A DNA stretch of 16,566 nucleotides. It comes from an uncultured Sutterella sp. (GTDB lineage: Bacteria > Pseudomonadota > Gammaproteobacteria > Burkholderiales > Burkholderiaceae_F). Of the stretch, positions 1 to 7,562 are shown piece by piece. Both the position numbers and the translations under genes were made by a program. Numbering within the stretch: position 1 is the stretch's first letter; every line of letters starts with the position of its first letter. A model generated the notes under the pieces. It saw only the letters and a list, made by a program, of their open reading frames with translations. It ran no database searches and was not told the origin of the DNA. The stretch spans positions 1 to 16,566 of the forward strand of contig CAJJMF010000036.1 of the NCBI GenBank assembly GCA_905192805.1, read 5' to 3'.

Positions 1-280
1 CCGTGTGAAATTCTTAACGGAAACCGATGCGCGCTTTGCCCGTCCGGCAGCGCGCTACGTGATGCCTGACGGCACGCCGGCCATGAAGTACCCCTATAAC
101 CCGAACGGTTCGATCGGGGGACAGACGGCCTTTACGACGGATGACGGTCGCTTCACGATCATGATGCCGCACCCTGAGCGCTCGCACTTAGCGCAGCAGC
201 TCTCCTGGCATCCGAGCGAATGGACCGGTATCTCGGGCTGGATGCGTATGTTCTTTAACGCGCGTCGTGCCTTAGGCTAA
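1..280 (+). CDS. purL: Phosphoribosylformylglycinamidine synthase, C-terminal end (partial)
   Basis: This is the 3' end of a gene that begins before the window; the reading frame is open from base 2 and stops at TAA 278-280. The 92 visible residues match the end of the glutamine amidotransferase domain of the large single-chain FGAM synthase found in proteobacteria, the fourth step of purine synthesis. The family signature around MMPHPER (about 39 residues before the end) carries the His and Glu of the Cys-His-Glu glutaminase triad; the catalytic Cys lies outside the window. The ending with SWHP and WMRMFFNARRALG closely resembles the E. coli PurL terminus as recalled. A GTG at base 5 lies in frame but is internal, not a start. 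The gene ends just before a strong terminator, so it is not cotranscribed with the dpp genes. Confidence 0.93.
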   Translation, partial: RVKFLTETDARFARPAARYVMPDGTPAMKYPYNPNGSIGGQTAFTTDDGRFTIMMPHPERSHLAQQLSWHPSEWTGISGWMRMFFNARRALG

Positions 281-331
281 ACGACGCTTTGGCTTAGAGA
301 GGAGGGGAGCGGCACCGCCTTTCCCCACATA

Positions 332-374
332 AACCACATTCGGAGAATCACCTTCCGGATGTGGTTCTTTTTTT
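332..374 (+). terminator. Intrinsic terminator after purL
   Basis: A 12-bp stem (332-343 with 355-366, one G-T pair) closes an 11-nt loop and is followed at once by a run of T at 368-374. This is a classical Rho-independent terminator about 50 bases after the purL stop codon. Confidence 0.9.
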
Positions 375-677
375 GGTGCGTTCTACCTGCGTTGCAAACG
401 CCCCAAGCTCAAGATCCGCTCCTGCGCTGACCTCTAATCCCAACGACGGAGAGTATGGGGAAAACACTTAGGCGAAAAGTTTAGAAATGTCGCTAAAACG
501 CAAGGATCATGCTCGTTTTACTTGGGAATTACCCTCTATTTTTCAAAAAGTGGGTGTTTTGCCAACAAACCCGTTCGCGAGAGTCGGTAAACTGAATTGT
601 GACTATTCATTCCCCCCGTGAAGTGAATCGGGATGGCTCTCGGTTTGGCTTCACATTTCCACTTGAGGACTCAGACT
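375..677 (+). promoter_or_regulatory. Non-coding leader region upstream of dppA
   Basis: About 300 bases without a credible gene. It must hold the promoter of the dpp operon, but no pair of -35 and -10 boxes with normal spacing could be picked. The best isolated fragments are TTGCCA at 559-564 and TAAACT at 588-593, which are 23 bases apart and so not a convincing pair. Close to the start codon, GTGAAG (618-623) can pair with CTTCAC (649-654), giving a possible 5' UTR hairpin. The ribosome binding site GAGG lies at 665-668, 9 bases before the ATG at 678. Confidence 0.4.
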
Positions 678-2273
678 ATGCATATGACTCAGAAATTGCT
701 TTTTGGTGCGATGATGGCGGCCTTAGCGAGCGTGACGATGGCTAAGGGTACGTTGGTGTACTGCTCGGAAGGCTCCCCCGCTGGGTTTGACTCGGCTCAG
801 TACACGGCCGGTACCGACTTTGACGCGAGTGCCTATAACCTCTTTGATGGGTTGGTGAATTTCCCGCGTGGTGAAACCAAAGCGGCGCCCGGGTTGGCCG
901 AAAAATGGGATGTCTCCGCGGACGGCTTAGTCTATACGTTCCACTTGCGTAAAGGGGTCAAGTGGCATACGACCAAATACTTTAAACCGACGCGTGACTT
1001 TAACGCGGACGACGTCGTGTGGACGTTTGACCGTTTGGGTAACAAAGATAACGCCTTTAATAAGGCCTACCGTGTCGCCTTCCCTTACTACAGCGACATG
1101 GGCTTAGACACGACGATTAAGTCGGTCGAAAAGGTCGACGACTACACCGTGAAGATCACCTTGAATAAGGTGGACGCGTCCTTTATTCAGACCTTAGGCA
1201 TGGCCATCGGGTCGATCTACTCCAAGGAATACGCCGACAAGCTCCTCGCTCAGGGCAAGGCCGAAATGATCAATCAGCAGCCCATTGGGACGGGTCCCTT
1301 CCAGTTTGAACGCTATCAAAAGGACGCCTTTATTCGCTATAAGGCCAATAAGGATTATTGGAATAAGGCCGATATGCCGTTGGTGGACAACTTGATTTTC
1401 GCGATCACCAAGGACGCTTCGGTGCGCTATCAGAAGTTAAAGGCAGGCGAATGCCACTTGATGGCGTATCCGTTGCCGGCTGACGTGGAAGGCATGAAGA
1501 AGGATCCGGCCTTGCAGGTGGTCTCCAAGCCGGGCTTTAACGTGGGCTTTGTCTACTACAACACCGAAAAAGAACCCTTCAATAAGCCCGAAGTGCGCCA
1601 AGCGCTTGACTTCGCGATGAATAAGCCCGCCATTATCAAGGCCGTCTACGGTGGCGAAGGCGAATTAGCGAACGGTCCGATGCCGGTCACGCAGTGGTCC
1701 TACAACAGCAAGATTAAGAGCCGTGAACAGGATATCGCCAAGGCCAAAGAATTGCTCGCCAAGGCGGGCTACCCGAACGGCTTTGAAACGACGCTCTGGA
1801 GTTTGCCGGTGCAGCGTCCCTATAACCCGAACGGTCGTTTGATGGCCGAAATGCTTCAGGCCGACTGGGCCAAGGTGGGTGTGAAGGTGACGATCACGAC
1901 CTACGAATGGGGTGAATACTTAAAGCGCGCCAAGGCGGGCGAACACCAGATCGTGATGACGGGTTGGACGGGCGACAACGGGGACCCGGATAACTGGTTA
2001 GGCACGCTCTTCTCCTGCCAGGCTGTGGGTGGGTCGAACTACTCGCGCTTCTGCTTCAAGCCTTTTGACGACTTGATTTTGAAGGCCAAGGAAACGACCA
2101 ACGTCGAAGAACGTACCAAGCTCTACGAAGAAGCGCAGGTGATCTGGCACGAACAGATGCCGGGTTCGCCGATTGGCACGTCGGTGACGAACGAACCGAT
2201 GGTTAAGGGTGTGAAGGGCTACAAGTCGAGTCCCTTTGGTAAGCACCAATTTGCTGGGGTTACGGTGGAATAA
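678..2273 (+). CDS. dppA: Dipeptide ABC transporter, periplasmic substrate-binding protein
   Basis: Extracytoplasmic solute-binding protein of family 5 that captures dipeptides in the periplasm and delivers them to DppBCDF. The 531-residue product is close to E. coli DppA in length and resembles it along its whole length: LVYCSEGSP just after the signal peptide, GLAEKWDVS, FHLRKGVKWH, NADDVVWTFDR, PIGTGPFQ, QRPYNPN, WGEYLKRAK, GWTGDNGDPDNW and LGTLFSC. Residues 1-20 form a signal peptide ending near MA/KGTLVYC with no lipobox, so the mature protein is soluble. The start at 678 has GAGG at good spacing. A longer in-frame reading from 633 adds 15 residues that do not look like a signal n-region and has no Shine-Dalgarno. 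ATG 684 is a weaker alternative. dppA is separated from dppB by a structured spacer, which usually gives more dppA than permease message. Confidence 0.95.
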   Translation: MHMTQKLLFGAMMAALASVTMAKGTLVYCSEGSPAGFDSAQYTAGTDFDASAYNLFDGLVNFPRGETKAAPGLAEKWDVSADGLVYTFHLRKGVKWHTTKYFKPTRDFNADDVVWTFDRLGNKDNAFNKAYRVAFPYYSDMGLDTTIKSVEKVDDYTVKITLNKVDASFIQTLGMAIGSIYSKEYADKLLAQGKAEMINQQPIGTGPFQFERYQKDAFIRYKANKDYWNKADMPLVDNLIFAITKDASVRYQKLKAGECHLMAYPLPADVEGMKKDPALQVVSKPGFNVGFVYYNTEKEPFNKPEVRQALDFAMNKPAIIKAVYGGEGELANGPMPVTQWSYNSKIKSREQDIAKAKELLAKAGYPNGFETTLWSLPVQRPYNPNGRLMAEMLQADWAKVGVKVTITTYEWGEYLKRAKAGEHQIVMTGWTGDNGDPDNWLGTLFSCQAVGGSNYSRFCFKPFDDLILKAKETTNVEERTKLYEEAQVIWHEQMPGSPIGTSVTNEPMVKGVKGYKSSPFGKHQFAGVTVE

Positions 2274-2313
2274 TCACCCACGTGAGCCCTAACAGGCACT
2301 CAGCCGTAACGAT

Positions 2314-2347
2314 TGAGGGGAGTGGGTAAGTCGACTCACTTCCCTCA
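2314..2347 (+). terminator. Hairpin after dppA (attenuator or mRNA-stabilising stem)
   Basis: Bases 2314-2327 pair with 2334-2347 to give a 14-bp stem with two G-T pairs and a 6-nt loop. It lies 40 bases after the dppA stop. The following sequence, GTTTGGTTTTAATT, is T-rich but interrupted, so partial termination or 3'-end protection of the dppA message is more likely than full termination. Confidence 0.65.
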
Positions 2348-2370
2348 GTTTGGTTTTAATTGTGTGAACG

Positions 2371-2400
2371 AACGCGGGTCGTTGTTGAGCGACCCCCGTT
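2371..2400 (+). other. Second hairpin in the dppA-dppB spacer
   Basis: Bases 2371-2381 pair with 2390-2400 in an 11-bp stem with one mismatch and an 8-nt loop. A weak T tract (CCTTTT) follows. With the stem at 2314-2347 it makes a tandem pair between the binding-protein gene and the permease genes. Confidence 0.5.
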
Positions 2401-2470
2401 GGTTCCTTTTCCCTCACTATAAGACAGAACCGAGCGAGCCAGGCCATTGGCAAACGACGGGGTCGACGTT

Positions 2471-2500
2471 TGGGGGGCATGTCACTGCGCACGTCCCCCA
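2471..2500 (+). other. Third hairpin, just upstream of the dppB ribosome binding site
   Basis: TGGGGG at 2471-2476 pairs with CCCCCA at 2495-2500. The stem continues through a G-T pair, a C-G pair, one mismatch and two or three more pairs. It ends 15 bases before the GAGGA Shine-Dalgarno of dppB (2516-2520). It may shield or expose the start of dppB, but this is inferred from position only. Confidence 0.4.
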
Positions 2501-2530
2501 TAACGCATCGCGATCGAGGACATCCACGTT

Positions 2531-3556
2531 ATGTTGCTATTTCTAATAAAAAGACTTCTCCTCTTAATACCGACGTTTTTCGGTATCACGTTACTCACCT
2601 TTGCGCTGATTCATGCGATTCCGGGGGACCCCGTGCAGATTATGCTGGGCGAGCGGAGTAACGACCCGGCCGTGTATGCCGAAATGATGAGTAACTTGGG
2701 GCTGGATCAACCGCTCTATGTGCAGTATTGGGACTACTTGGTGCGACTCTTGCATGGCGACTTAGGTAAAAGCTTTGTGACGAGCACGAGTGTCTGGACC
2801 GAATTTAAAGCCTTATTCCCAGCCACCTTGGAACTCGGGTTTATGGCGCTTCTCTTTGGGGCCTTCTTTGGGATTTTGTTGGGCGTCATCGCGGCGGTCA
2901 AACGTGGCAGTATTTTTGACCATGGTGTCATGGGGTTGTCGCTCGTGGGCTACTAGATGCCGATTTTCTGGTGGGGTTTGATGCTCATTATGCTTTTCTC
3001 GAGCATGTTGGGGCTCACCCCCGTGTCGGGTCGCATCGACTTACTCTATGACATTGAACCCGTCACGGGCTTTATGTTGATTGACGCGTGGCGTGCCGAA
3101 TTGGCCGATCCCGACTTAAACGGGGGCGCCTTTTGGGATGCGGTTCACCACCTGATTCTCCCCACGATCGTGCTGGGGACGATTCCGATGGCCGTTATTT
3201 CGCGTATGACCCGCTCCTCGATGCTGGAAGTGATGGGCGAAGACTATGTGCGAACGGCGCGTGCCAAGGGACTTTCGCCCGCGCGCGTCATCTTTATTCA
3301 TACGCTACGTAACGCCATGATTGCGGTCGTGACCGTGATTGGACTTCAGATCGGGACCCTGATTGGCGGGGCGGTCTTAACCGAGACGATTTTCTCCTGG
3401 CCTGGCATCGGTAAGTGGCTCGTGGATTCGATTTTCCGTCGTGATTATCCCGTCGTGCAAAACGGCCTCTTAATTGTGGCCTTTTTGGTGATTTTGGTGA
3501 ATTTGCTGGTGGACGTGGTGTACGGTTTAGTCAATCCGCGTATCCGTCAGGAATAG
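2531..3556 (+). pseudogene. dppB: Dipeptide ABC transporter permease DppB, interrupted by an in-frame TAG
   Basis: Inner-membrane permease subunit of the dipeptide transporter. Read through the TAG at 2954-2956, the frame spans 341 codons, matching the E. coli DppB length (339), and the similarity is unbroken: IPTFFGITLLTFALIH, IPGDP, LELG, VKRGSIFDH, then MPIFWWG, LTPVSGR, ILPTIVLGTIPMAVI, the coupling (EAA) loop YVRTARAKGLSPARV, ETIFSWPG and VNPRIR at the end. The TAG is codon 142, where E. coli has Ser in GYSMPIFWWG, so one C-to-A change of a TCG codon would create it. It falls in predicted membrane helix 3, and the coupling loop and helices 4-6 come after it. An ATG follows the TAG directly and could allow reinitiation. 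Start ATG 2531 has GAGGA at 2516-2520. Other genes here end normally at TAG, so the codon is not generally reassigned. Options are a true null mutation, a sequence error, or partial readthrough or reinitiation. Confidence 0.85.
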
Positions 3557-3567
3557 GGAGGATGAAA

Positions 3568-4512
3568 ATGACGAACAGCCGTACGCCCGAAGTGGGCAGC
3601 ACCTTACGTCAGGCGGCGGAGGATGAATCGACGCAAGTCTTTACGTATCCTTCGCCCTTGAAAGAATTCTATTTGCAGTTTGTCAAAAATAAAGGGGCCG
3701 TTTTGGGGCTACTCTTTTTGATTGGCATGATCGCGGTGGCGTGTTTTGCGCCGCACTTGGCGCCACACAGCCCTATTGAACAGTTCCGCGAGCATATGCT
3801 CCAGCCGCCCGCCTGGGTGGCGGGCGGTTCGCGCGACTTTTTATTGGGTACCGATGAGGCGGGTCGCGATATTCTCTCGCGCCTCATGTGGGGGAGTCGC
3901 TTGTCGCTCGTGATCGGGATCTGTGCCGTGATTCTTACGATGATTCCGGGGATTTTGTTGGGGCTCTTAGGGGGCTTTTACCCTCATAGCATTGGTCGCG
4001 TGATTATGCGTGTCTCGGACATCATGATGGCGCTCCCCTCGGTACTGCTGGCGATTGCGATTATGGCCATTTTGGGCCCGGGGATTGTGAACGCCATGGT
4101 CGCGATTGCGGTCGTTGGGTTACCGGGCTACATTCGCTTGGTTCGCGCGAGCGTCATGGCCGAATTAAAGAAGGACTACGTGGTCGCCTCCCGCGTCTCA
4201 GGCGCGGGGATCCTGCGCATCATGTTCGTGGCGGTGCTCCCTAACTGTATGGCCCCGATTATTGTGCAAGCAACCTTAGGGTTTTCGAGCGCCATTTTGG
4301 ACGTCGCGGCCTTAGGGTTCTTGGGGCTCGGGGTGCAACCGCCTGCGCCCGAATGGGGCACGATGCTCGCCACGGCGCGCGACTACATTGCCCGCGCGTG
4401 GTGGGTGGTGACCTTCCCAGGGCTCACGATTTTGTTGACCGTGTTGGCCATTAACTTGATGGGCGACGGATTGCGCGATGCGCTCGATCCGAAATTAAAG
4501 CAGTCGGCCTAA
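3568..4512 (+). CDS. dppC: Dipeptide ABC transporter permease DppC
   Basis: Second inner-membrane permease, pairing with DppB to form the dipeptide channel. The 314-residue product has a cytoplasmic N-terminal tail of about 30 residues, a first membrane helix at about 35-57, then the family blocks: LLGTDEAGRDILSRLMWG, the coupling loop YVVASRVSGAGILRIMF, LPNCMAPIIVQATLGFS, ALGFLGLG, PPAPEWGTML and the C-terminal GDGLRDALDPKLK. It is close to E. coli DppC throughout. The start is set by the Shine-Dalgarno GGGAGG at 3556-3561: the ATG at 3562 directly touches it and cannot be used well, whereas ATG 3568 is spaced by 6 bases. Only 11 bases separate it from the dppB stop, so the two are cotranscribed. 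Confidence 0.94.
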   Translation: MTNSRTPEVGSTLRQAAEDESTQVFTYPSPLKEFYLQFVKNKGAVLGLLFLIGMIAVACFAPHLAPHSPIEQFREHMLQPPAWVAGGSRDFLLGTDEAGRDILSRLMWGSRLSLVIGICAVILTMIPGILLGLLGGFYPHSIGRVIMRVSDIMMALPSVLLAIAIMAILGPGIVNAMVAIAVVGLPGYIRLVRASVMAELKKDYVVASRVSGAGILRIMFVAVLPNCMAPIIVQATLGFSSAILDVAALGFLGLGVQPPAPEWGTMLATARDYIARAWWVVTFPGLTILLTVLAINLMGDGLRDALDPKLKQSA

Positions 4513-4529
4513 TGTGAAGGGAGCCAATC

Positions 4530-5561
4530 ATGAGTTTATTAGAGATTGAAAACTTAAGCGTTGAGTTTGGTAAACGCGACAATCCCTTTAAGGCCGTGAA
4601 CGGGGTGAGTTTTACGGTCGACGAAGGGGAGATTTTAGGCGTTGTCGGGGAATCGGGCTGCGGGAAATCCGTGGGTATGATGGCCCTGATGGGGCTCGTT
4701 GGAGCCCAAGGGCGCATCCGTGCCGATAAGATGATTTTTGACGGGCACGATATGCTCGATATTACGCCGCGCGCACGGCGCAAAATCATCGGTAAAGACA
4801 TCTCGATGGTGTTCCAGGATCCGATGACGGCCTTAAACCCGAGTTTCACCGTGGGCTATCAGATTGAGGAAGTCTTGAAGGTCCATTTGGGTCTCACGGG
4901 GAAAGAGCTTAAAAACCGCGCCATCGAATTGATGGAATTGGTCGAAATCCCTGAGCCCGCGAAGCGATTAACCGCTTACCCGCATCAACTCTCTGGCGGG
5001 ATGAGCCAGCGTGTGGCGATTGCGATGGCGATTGCCTGTGAACCCAAACTGCTGATTGCTGACGAACCCACGACCGCTTTGGACGTGACGATTCAGGCGC
5101 AGATTTTGGACTTGTTGGTAGCGCTCCAAAAAGAAAAGCAGATGGCGATGATCATGATTACGCACGATTTGGCGGTGATTACCGAAATCGCGCACAAAGT
5201 GAACGTCATGTACGCGGGCGAATGTATCGAAATGGGGAAAGTGCCCGAAACCTTTATGGACCCCGCACACCCCTACACCGAGGCGCTTTTGGCGTCGATT
5301 CCGGAAAGTAGCCGCGGCGCCAAACGTCTACGCACGCTACCGGGTATTGTGCCGGGGCACTACGATCGCCCGCAGGGTTGCCTCTTGTCGCCCCGTTGCC
5401 CCTATGTGACGGACGAATGCCGTCAGGGGGCCATTCCGATGTTGACTGGGGCCGATCGTTCGGTGCGTTGCTTAAAGCCCCTGCGCCCGGTGGTACCGAT
5501 TGTCGCCGCAGGAGCGCTCAAGGAAACCGAAAACGCCGTAGGGGAGGTGAATCATGGGTAA
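4530..5561 (+). CDS. dppD: Dipeptide ABC transporter ATP-binding protein DppD
   Basis: Cytoplasmic ATPase that, with DppF, powers dipeptide import. The 343-residue protein shows all nucleotide-binding motifs in order: Walker A GESGCGKS (40-47), Q-loop MVFQDPMTALNP, signature LSGGMSQR, Walker B LLIADEPTTALD and the switch His in MITHDL. After the ATPase core comes the oligopeptide/dipeptide-transporter C-terminal extension (PHPYTEALL onward) with a cysteine pattern C-x5-C-x6-C and a later Cys in VRC. In related OppD/DppD proteins these cysteines have been reported to hold an iron-sulphur cluster, and the ligands appear intact here. The Shine-Dalgarno AAGGGAG precedes the ATG at 4530. The end overlaps dppF by 8 bases, indicating coupled translation. 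Confidence 0.95.
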   Translation: MSLLEIENLSVEFGKRDNPFKAVNGVSFTVDEGEILGVVGESGCGKSVGMMALMGLVGAQGRIRADKMIFDGHDMLDITPRARRKIIGKDISMVFQDPMTALNPSFTVGYQIEEVLKVHLGLTGKELKNRAIELMELVEIPEPAKRLTAYPHQLSGGMSQRVAIAMAIACEPKLLIADEPTTALDVTIQAQILDLLVALQKEKQMAMIMITHDLAVITEIAHKVNVMYAGECIEMGKVPETFMDPAHPYTEALLASIPESSRGAKRLRTLPGIVPGHYDRPQGCLLSPRCPYVTDECRQGAIPMLTGADRSVRCLKPLRPVVPIVAAGALKETENAVGEVNHG

Positions 5562-6531
5562 GGTTGTTTTGAGTGTGCGCGACTTAACGCGTCACTATAA
5601 CGTCTCGGCAGGACTCTTTAAGTCCAAAGCCACGGTGAAAGCCTTAAACGGTATCACCTTTGACTTGGAAGAAGGTAAAACGCTCGCGATTGTGGGCGAA
5701 TCGGGCTCCGGGAAAAGTACGCTTGCGCGTCAATTAACGATGATCGAAGAACCCACGTCGGGGGAATTGACGATCGATGGGGAACGCGTGATTCACCTCT
5801 ATCCGCAACGCATTAAAGATTTGCGTAGCAAAATCCAGATGGTGTTTCAGAATCCCTATGGGTCACTTAACCCGCGACGCAAAATCGGGGACCAGTTGGC
5901 TGAGCCCCTCATCATCAACACCACGTTGTGTAAAGCCGAGCGTAAGGCAAAAATCGACGAGATGATGAAAATCATTGGGTTGCGTCCCGAGCACTATTAC
6001 CGCTACCCGCATATGTTCTCAGGGGGGCAGCGGCAACGTATCGCGATTGCGCGTGCCATGATTTTGAACCCCAAAATCGTGATTGCCGACGAACCCACGT
6101 CCGCCTTGGACGTCTCGACGCAGGCGCAGGTCTTGAACCTCTTTATGGACTTACAGGACGAATTTAAAACGGCCTATGTCTTTATTTCGCATAACCTCGC
6201 GGTGGTGGAACACGTGGCCGACGATGTGCTCGTGATGTATTTGGGTAAAGCCGTCGAAATTGCGGACAAAAAGACGCTCTACGCCCGGCCCTTACACCCC
6301 TATACGCAGGCACTGCTCTCCGCGACACCGTCGGTTGATCCCACGAAGCGCGTCAAAAAGATTCGCTTAGAAGGGGAACTCCCGTCGCCCATTAATCCGC
6401 CCTCGGGGTGCACGTTCCATAAACGCTGTCCCTATGCGACCGCCAAATGCATGAAGGTCGAACCTGCGTTGCGATTGGTCGAGGGGCGTCAAGTGGCGTG
6501 CCACTACGCGGAACAGTTTGTGGAGGACTAG
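5554..6531 (+). CDS. dppF: Dipeptide ABC transporter ATP-binding protein DppF
   Basis: Second ATPase of the dipeptide importer and partner of DppD. The 325-residue protein has Walker A GESGSGKS, Q-loop MVFQNPYGSLNPR, signature FSGGQRQR, Walker B IVIADEPTSALD and the switch His in ISHNLAVV, followed by the family C-terminal extension from HPYTQALLSATP. That extension contains C-x5-C-x6-C and a final Cys in VACHY, the same pattern as in DppD. A strong GGGGAGG lies just ahead of ATG 5554, inside the end of dppD. It is the last recognised dpp gene, but an unknown gene starts only 12 bases after its TAG stop and is probably part of the same transcript. Confidence 0.95.
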   Translation: MGKVVLSVRDLTRHYNVSAGLFKSKATVKALNGITFDLEEGKTLAIVGESGSGKSTLARQLTMIEEPTSGELTIDGERVIHLYPQRIKDLRSKIQMVFQNPYGSLNPRRKIGDQLAEPLIINTTLCKAERKAKIDEMMKIIGLRPEHYYRYPHMFSGGQRQRIAIARAMILNPKIVIADEPTSALDVSTQAQVLNLFMDLQDEFKTAYVFISHNLAVVEHVADDVLVMYLGKAVEIADKKTLYARPLHPYTQALLSATPSVDPTKRVKKIRLEGELPSPINPPSGCTFHKRCPYATAKCMKVEPALRLVEGRQVACHYAEQFVED

Positions 6532-6543
6532 GGAGCCGTTGGG

Positions 6544-7482
6544 ATGAAGGCGTGGCTTAAGGTACTTCCTCCACTCACGGGCGAGATGAAAATCTTTGAC
6601 CTCGACTCGATTGAACCGTACATGGCGTGGGTCGAGGAACGGATTGAGGCGAAAGAGTTTTCGATCGCTCTTCATAGTCTTGAAGTGATTCCTCGCGACC
6701 TTAGAACCTATGGCCTCACGCTCTTAACGTGTGGCGTCTGGATCAAGTGGGCGACGGAGGGCGACCGGGGGAATGCGCCCACCCAAACTCAACGCGACGT
6801 GGCCTTAATGCATGTCGAAGCGTTGTTAGCCGATAGCGAGGCGCAAGGACACGACGATCCAAATTGGCTCGAATTGCACGTGACGCTTCACCGCGCTCGG
6901 CATCAGTATACGCTCGCCATCCACTATCTCAATCGTTGGGTCGAGTGCGTTCATGACGTGGAGGTACTTGGCCGGCTCTCGCAGTTAACGAGAACGATTG
7001 AATTGGATCGGATGGTGTGGGAGACCCCAAATCCCTTAGCCTATACGCCTGAGACGCAGGCGGTGTACCTGAATGCGCTCGATACGCTCGAAGCCAACGG
7101 AGAGTATCGCGCGGCCCTGCGTAGCCTCGAAGCGATACCCCAGGTGCAGCGCGACTACACGTTGACGGTCCGTTTAGCGCGGGCGTGGTTGGGGTTGGCA
7201 GCGCATGAATTCTCGGGCGAAAAACGATGGGAAGCCTATGCGCTTAATGCCGTACTGCGCGCTTTTAATTATTTACGATCGATGGAAGCCACGGGGATGA
7301 AGGATCCGCGGTGGCTGGAGACGACCGTGATGGCCTTTCACGCACTTGGCCACGCGGAGGCCGCTAACGACTACCTCACTCGGTGGGAAGCGCTCGAAAC
7401 CGATGCCGTGGCCAAGCGTCGTATCGCCGCGCTACGCCACGCGAATGGCAAAGGAGCGCATTCTCCTCCACCCTGTAAGTAG
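6544..7482 (+). CDS. Unknown protein with two TPR-like helical modules (paralogue 1)
   Basis: A 312-residue cytoplasmic protein with no signal peptide or membrane helix. It contains two copies of a ~125-residue module, at about 25-148 and 174-297. Each copy starts with a helix pair of the form Y-x-x-W/A-L/V-E…E-x-x-A-L-x-S-L-E-x-I-P followed by a Tyr four or five residues on, and ends with D-P-x-W-L-E…Y-L-x-R-W-E. Internal similarity is clear by eye (SLEVIP and SLEAIP; NWLE and RWLE; YLNRW and YLTRW). The pattern recalls the LE-x-IPE, DP-x-W and Y-L-D repeats of TPR-like proteins in many gut bacteria; whether it belongs to that family is inference. GGGAG sits 8 bases before ATG 6544, and the gene follows dppF by 12 bases, so it is likely in the dpp transcript. 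No function can be assigned. The protein ends PPPCK, similar to its neighbour's SPRCK. Confidence 0.8.
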   Translation: MKAWLKVLPPLTGEMKIFDLDSIEPYMAWVEERIEAKEFSIALHSLEVIPRDLRTYGLTLLTCGVWIKWATEGDRGNAPTQTQRDVALMHVEALLADSEAQGHDDPNWLELHVTLHRARHQYTLAIHYLNRWVECVHDVEVLGRLSQLTRTIELDRMVWETPNPLAYTPETQAVYLNALDTLEANGEYRAALRSLEAIPQVQRDYTLTVRLARAWLGLAAHEFSGEKRWEAYALNAVLRAFNYLRSMEATGMKDPRWLETTVMAFHALGHAEAANDYLTRWEALETDAVAKRRIAALRHANGKGAHSPPPCK

Positions 7483-7562
7483 CGGAAAAATCACTATCTT
7501 TTCACGCCTGCGATCGGCTACACTCGGAAGTGTACGAACGGTTAACAGTGAGGAGGGTCATC

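Noticed and set aside
551..564. Possible sigma-54 promoter (GTGGGTGTTTTGCCA) upstream of dppA
   Set aside because: The GG to GC spacing is 7 rather than the required 10 bases.
633..677. Longer start for dppA at 633, adding 15 residues
   Set aside because: It has no ribosome site and would put a non-signal-like stretch before a good signal peptide; ATG 678 has GAGG at proper spacing.
98..1834. Near-identical ~18-base stretch in purL (about 99-116) and dppA (about 1818-1835)
   Set aside because: Both encode the peptide PYNPNG, which is native to each family; chance codon agreement explains it, not a repeat element.
2954..2956. Genome-wide reassignment of TAG to an amino acid
   Set aside because: Several genes in the window (dppF, paralogue 1, response regulator, the dppB 3' end) terminate at TAG at the expected family length.
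3562..3567. ATG at 3562 as the dppC start
   Set aside because: It touches the GGGAGG Shine-Dalgarno with no spacer; ATG 3568 has the correct 6-base spacing.
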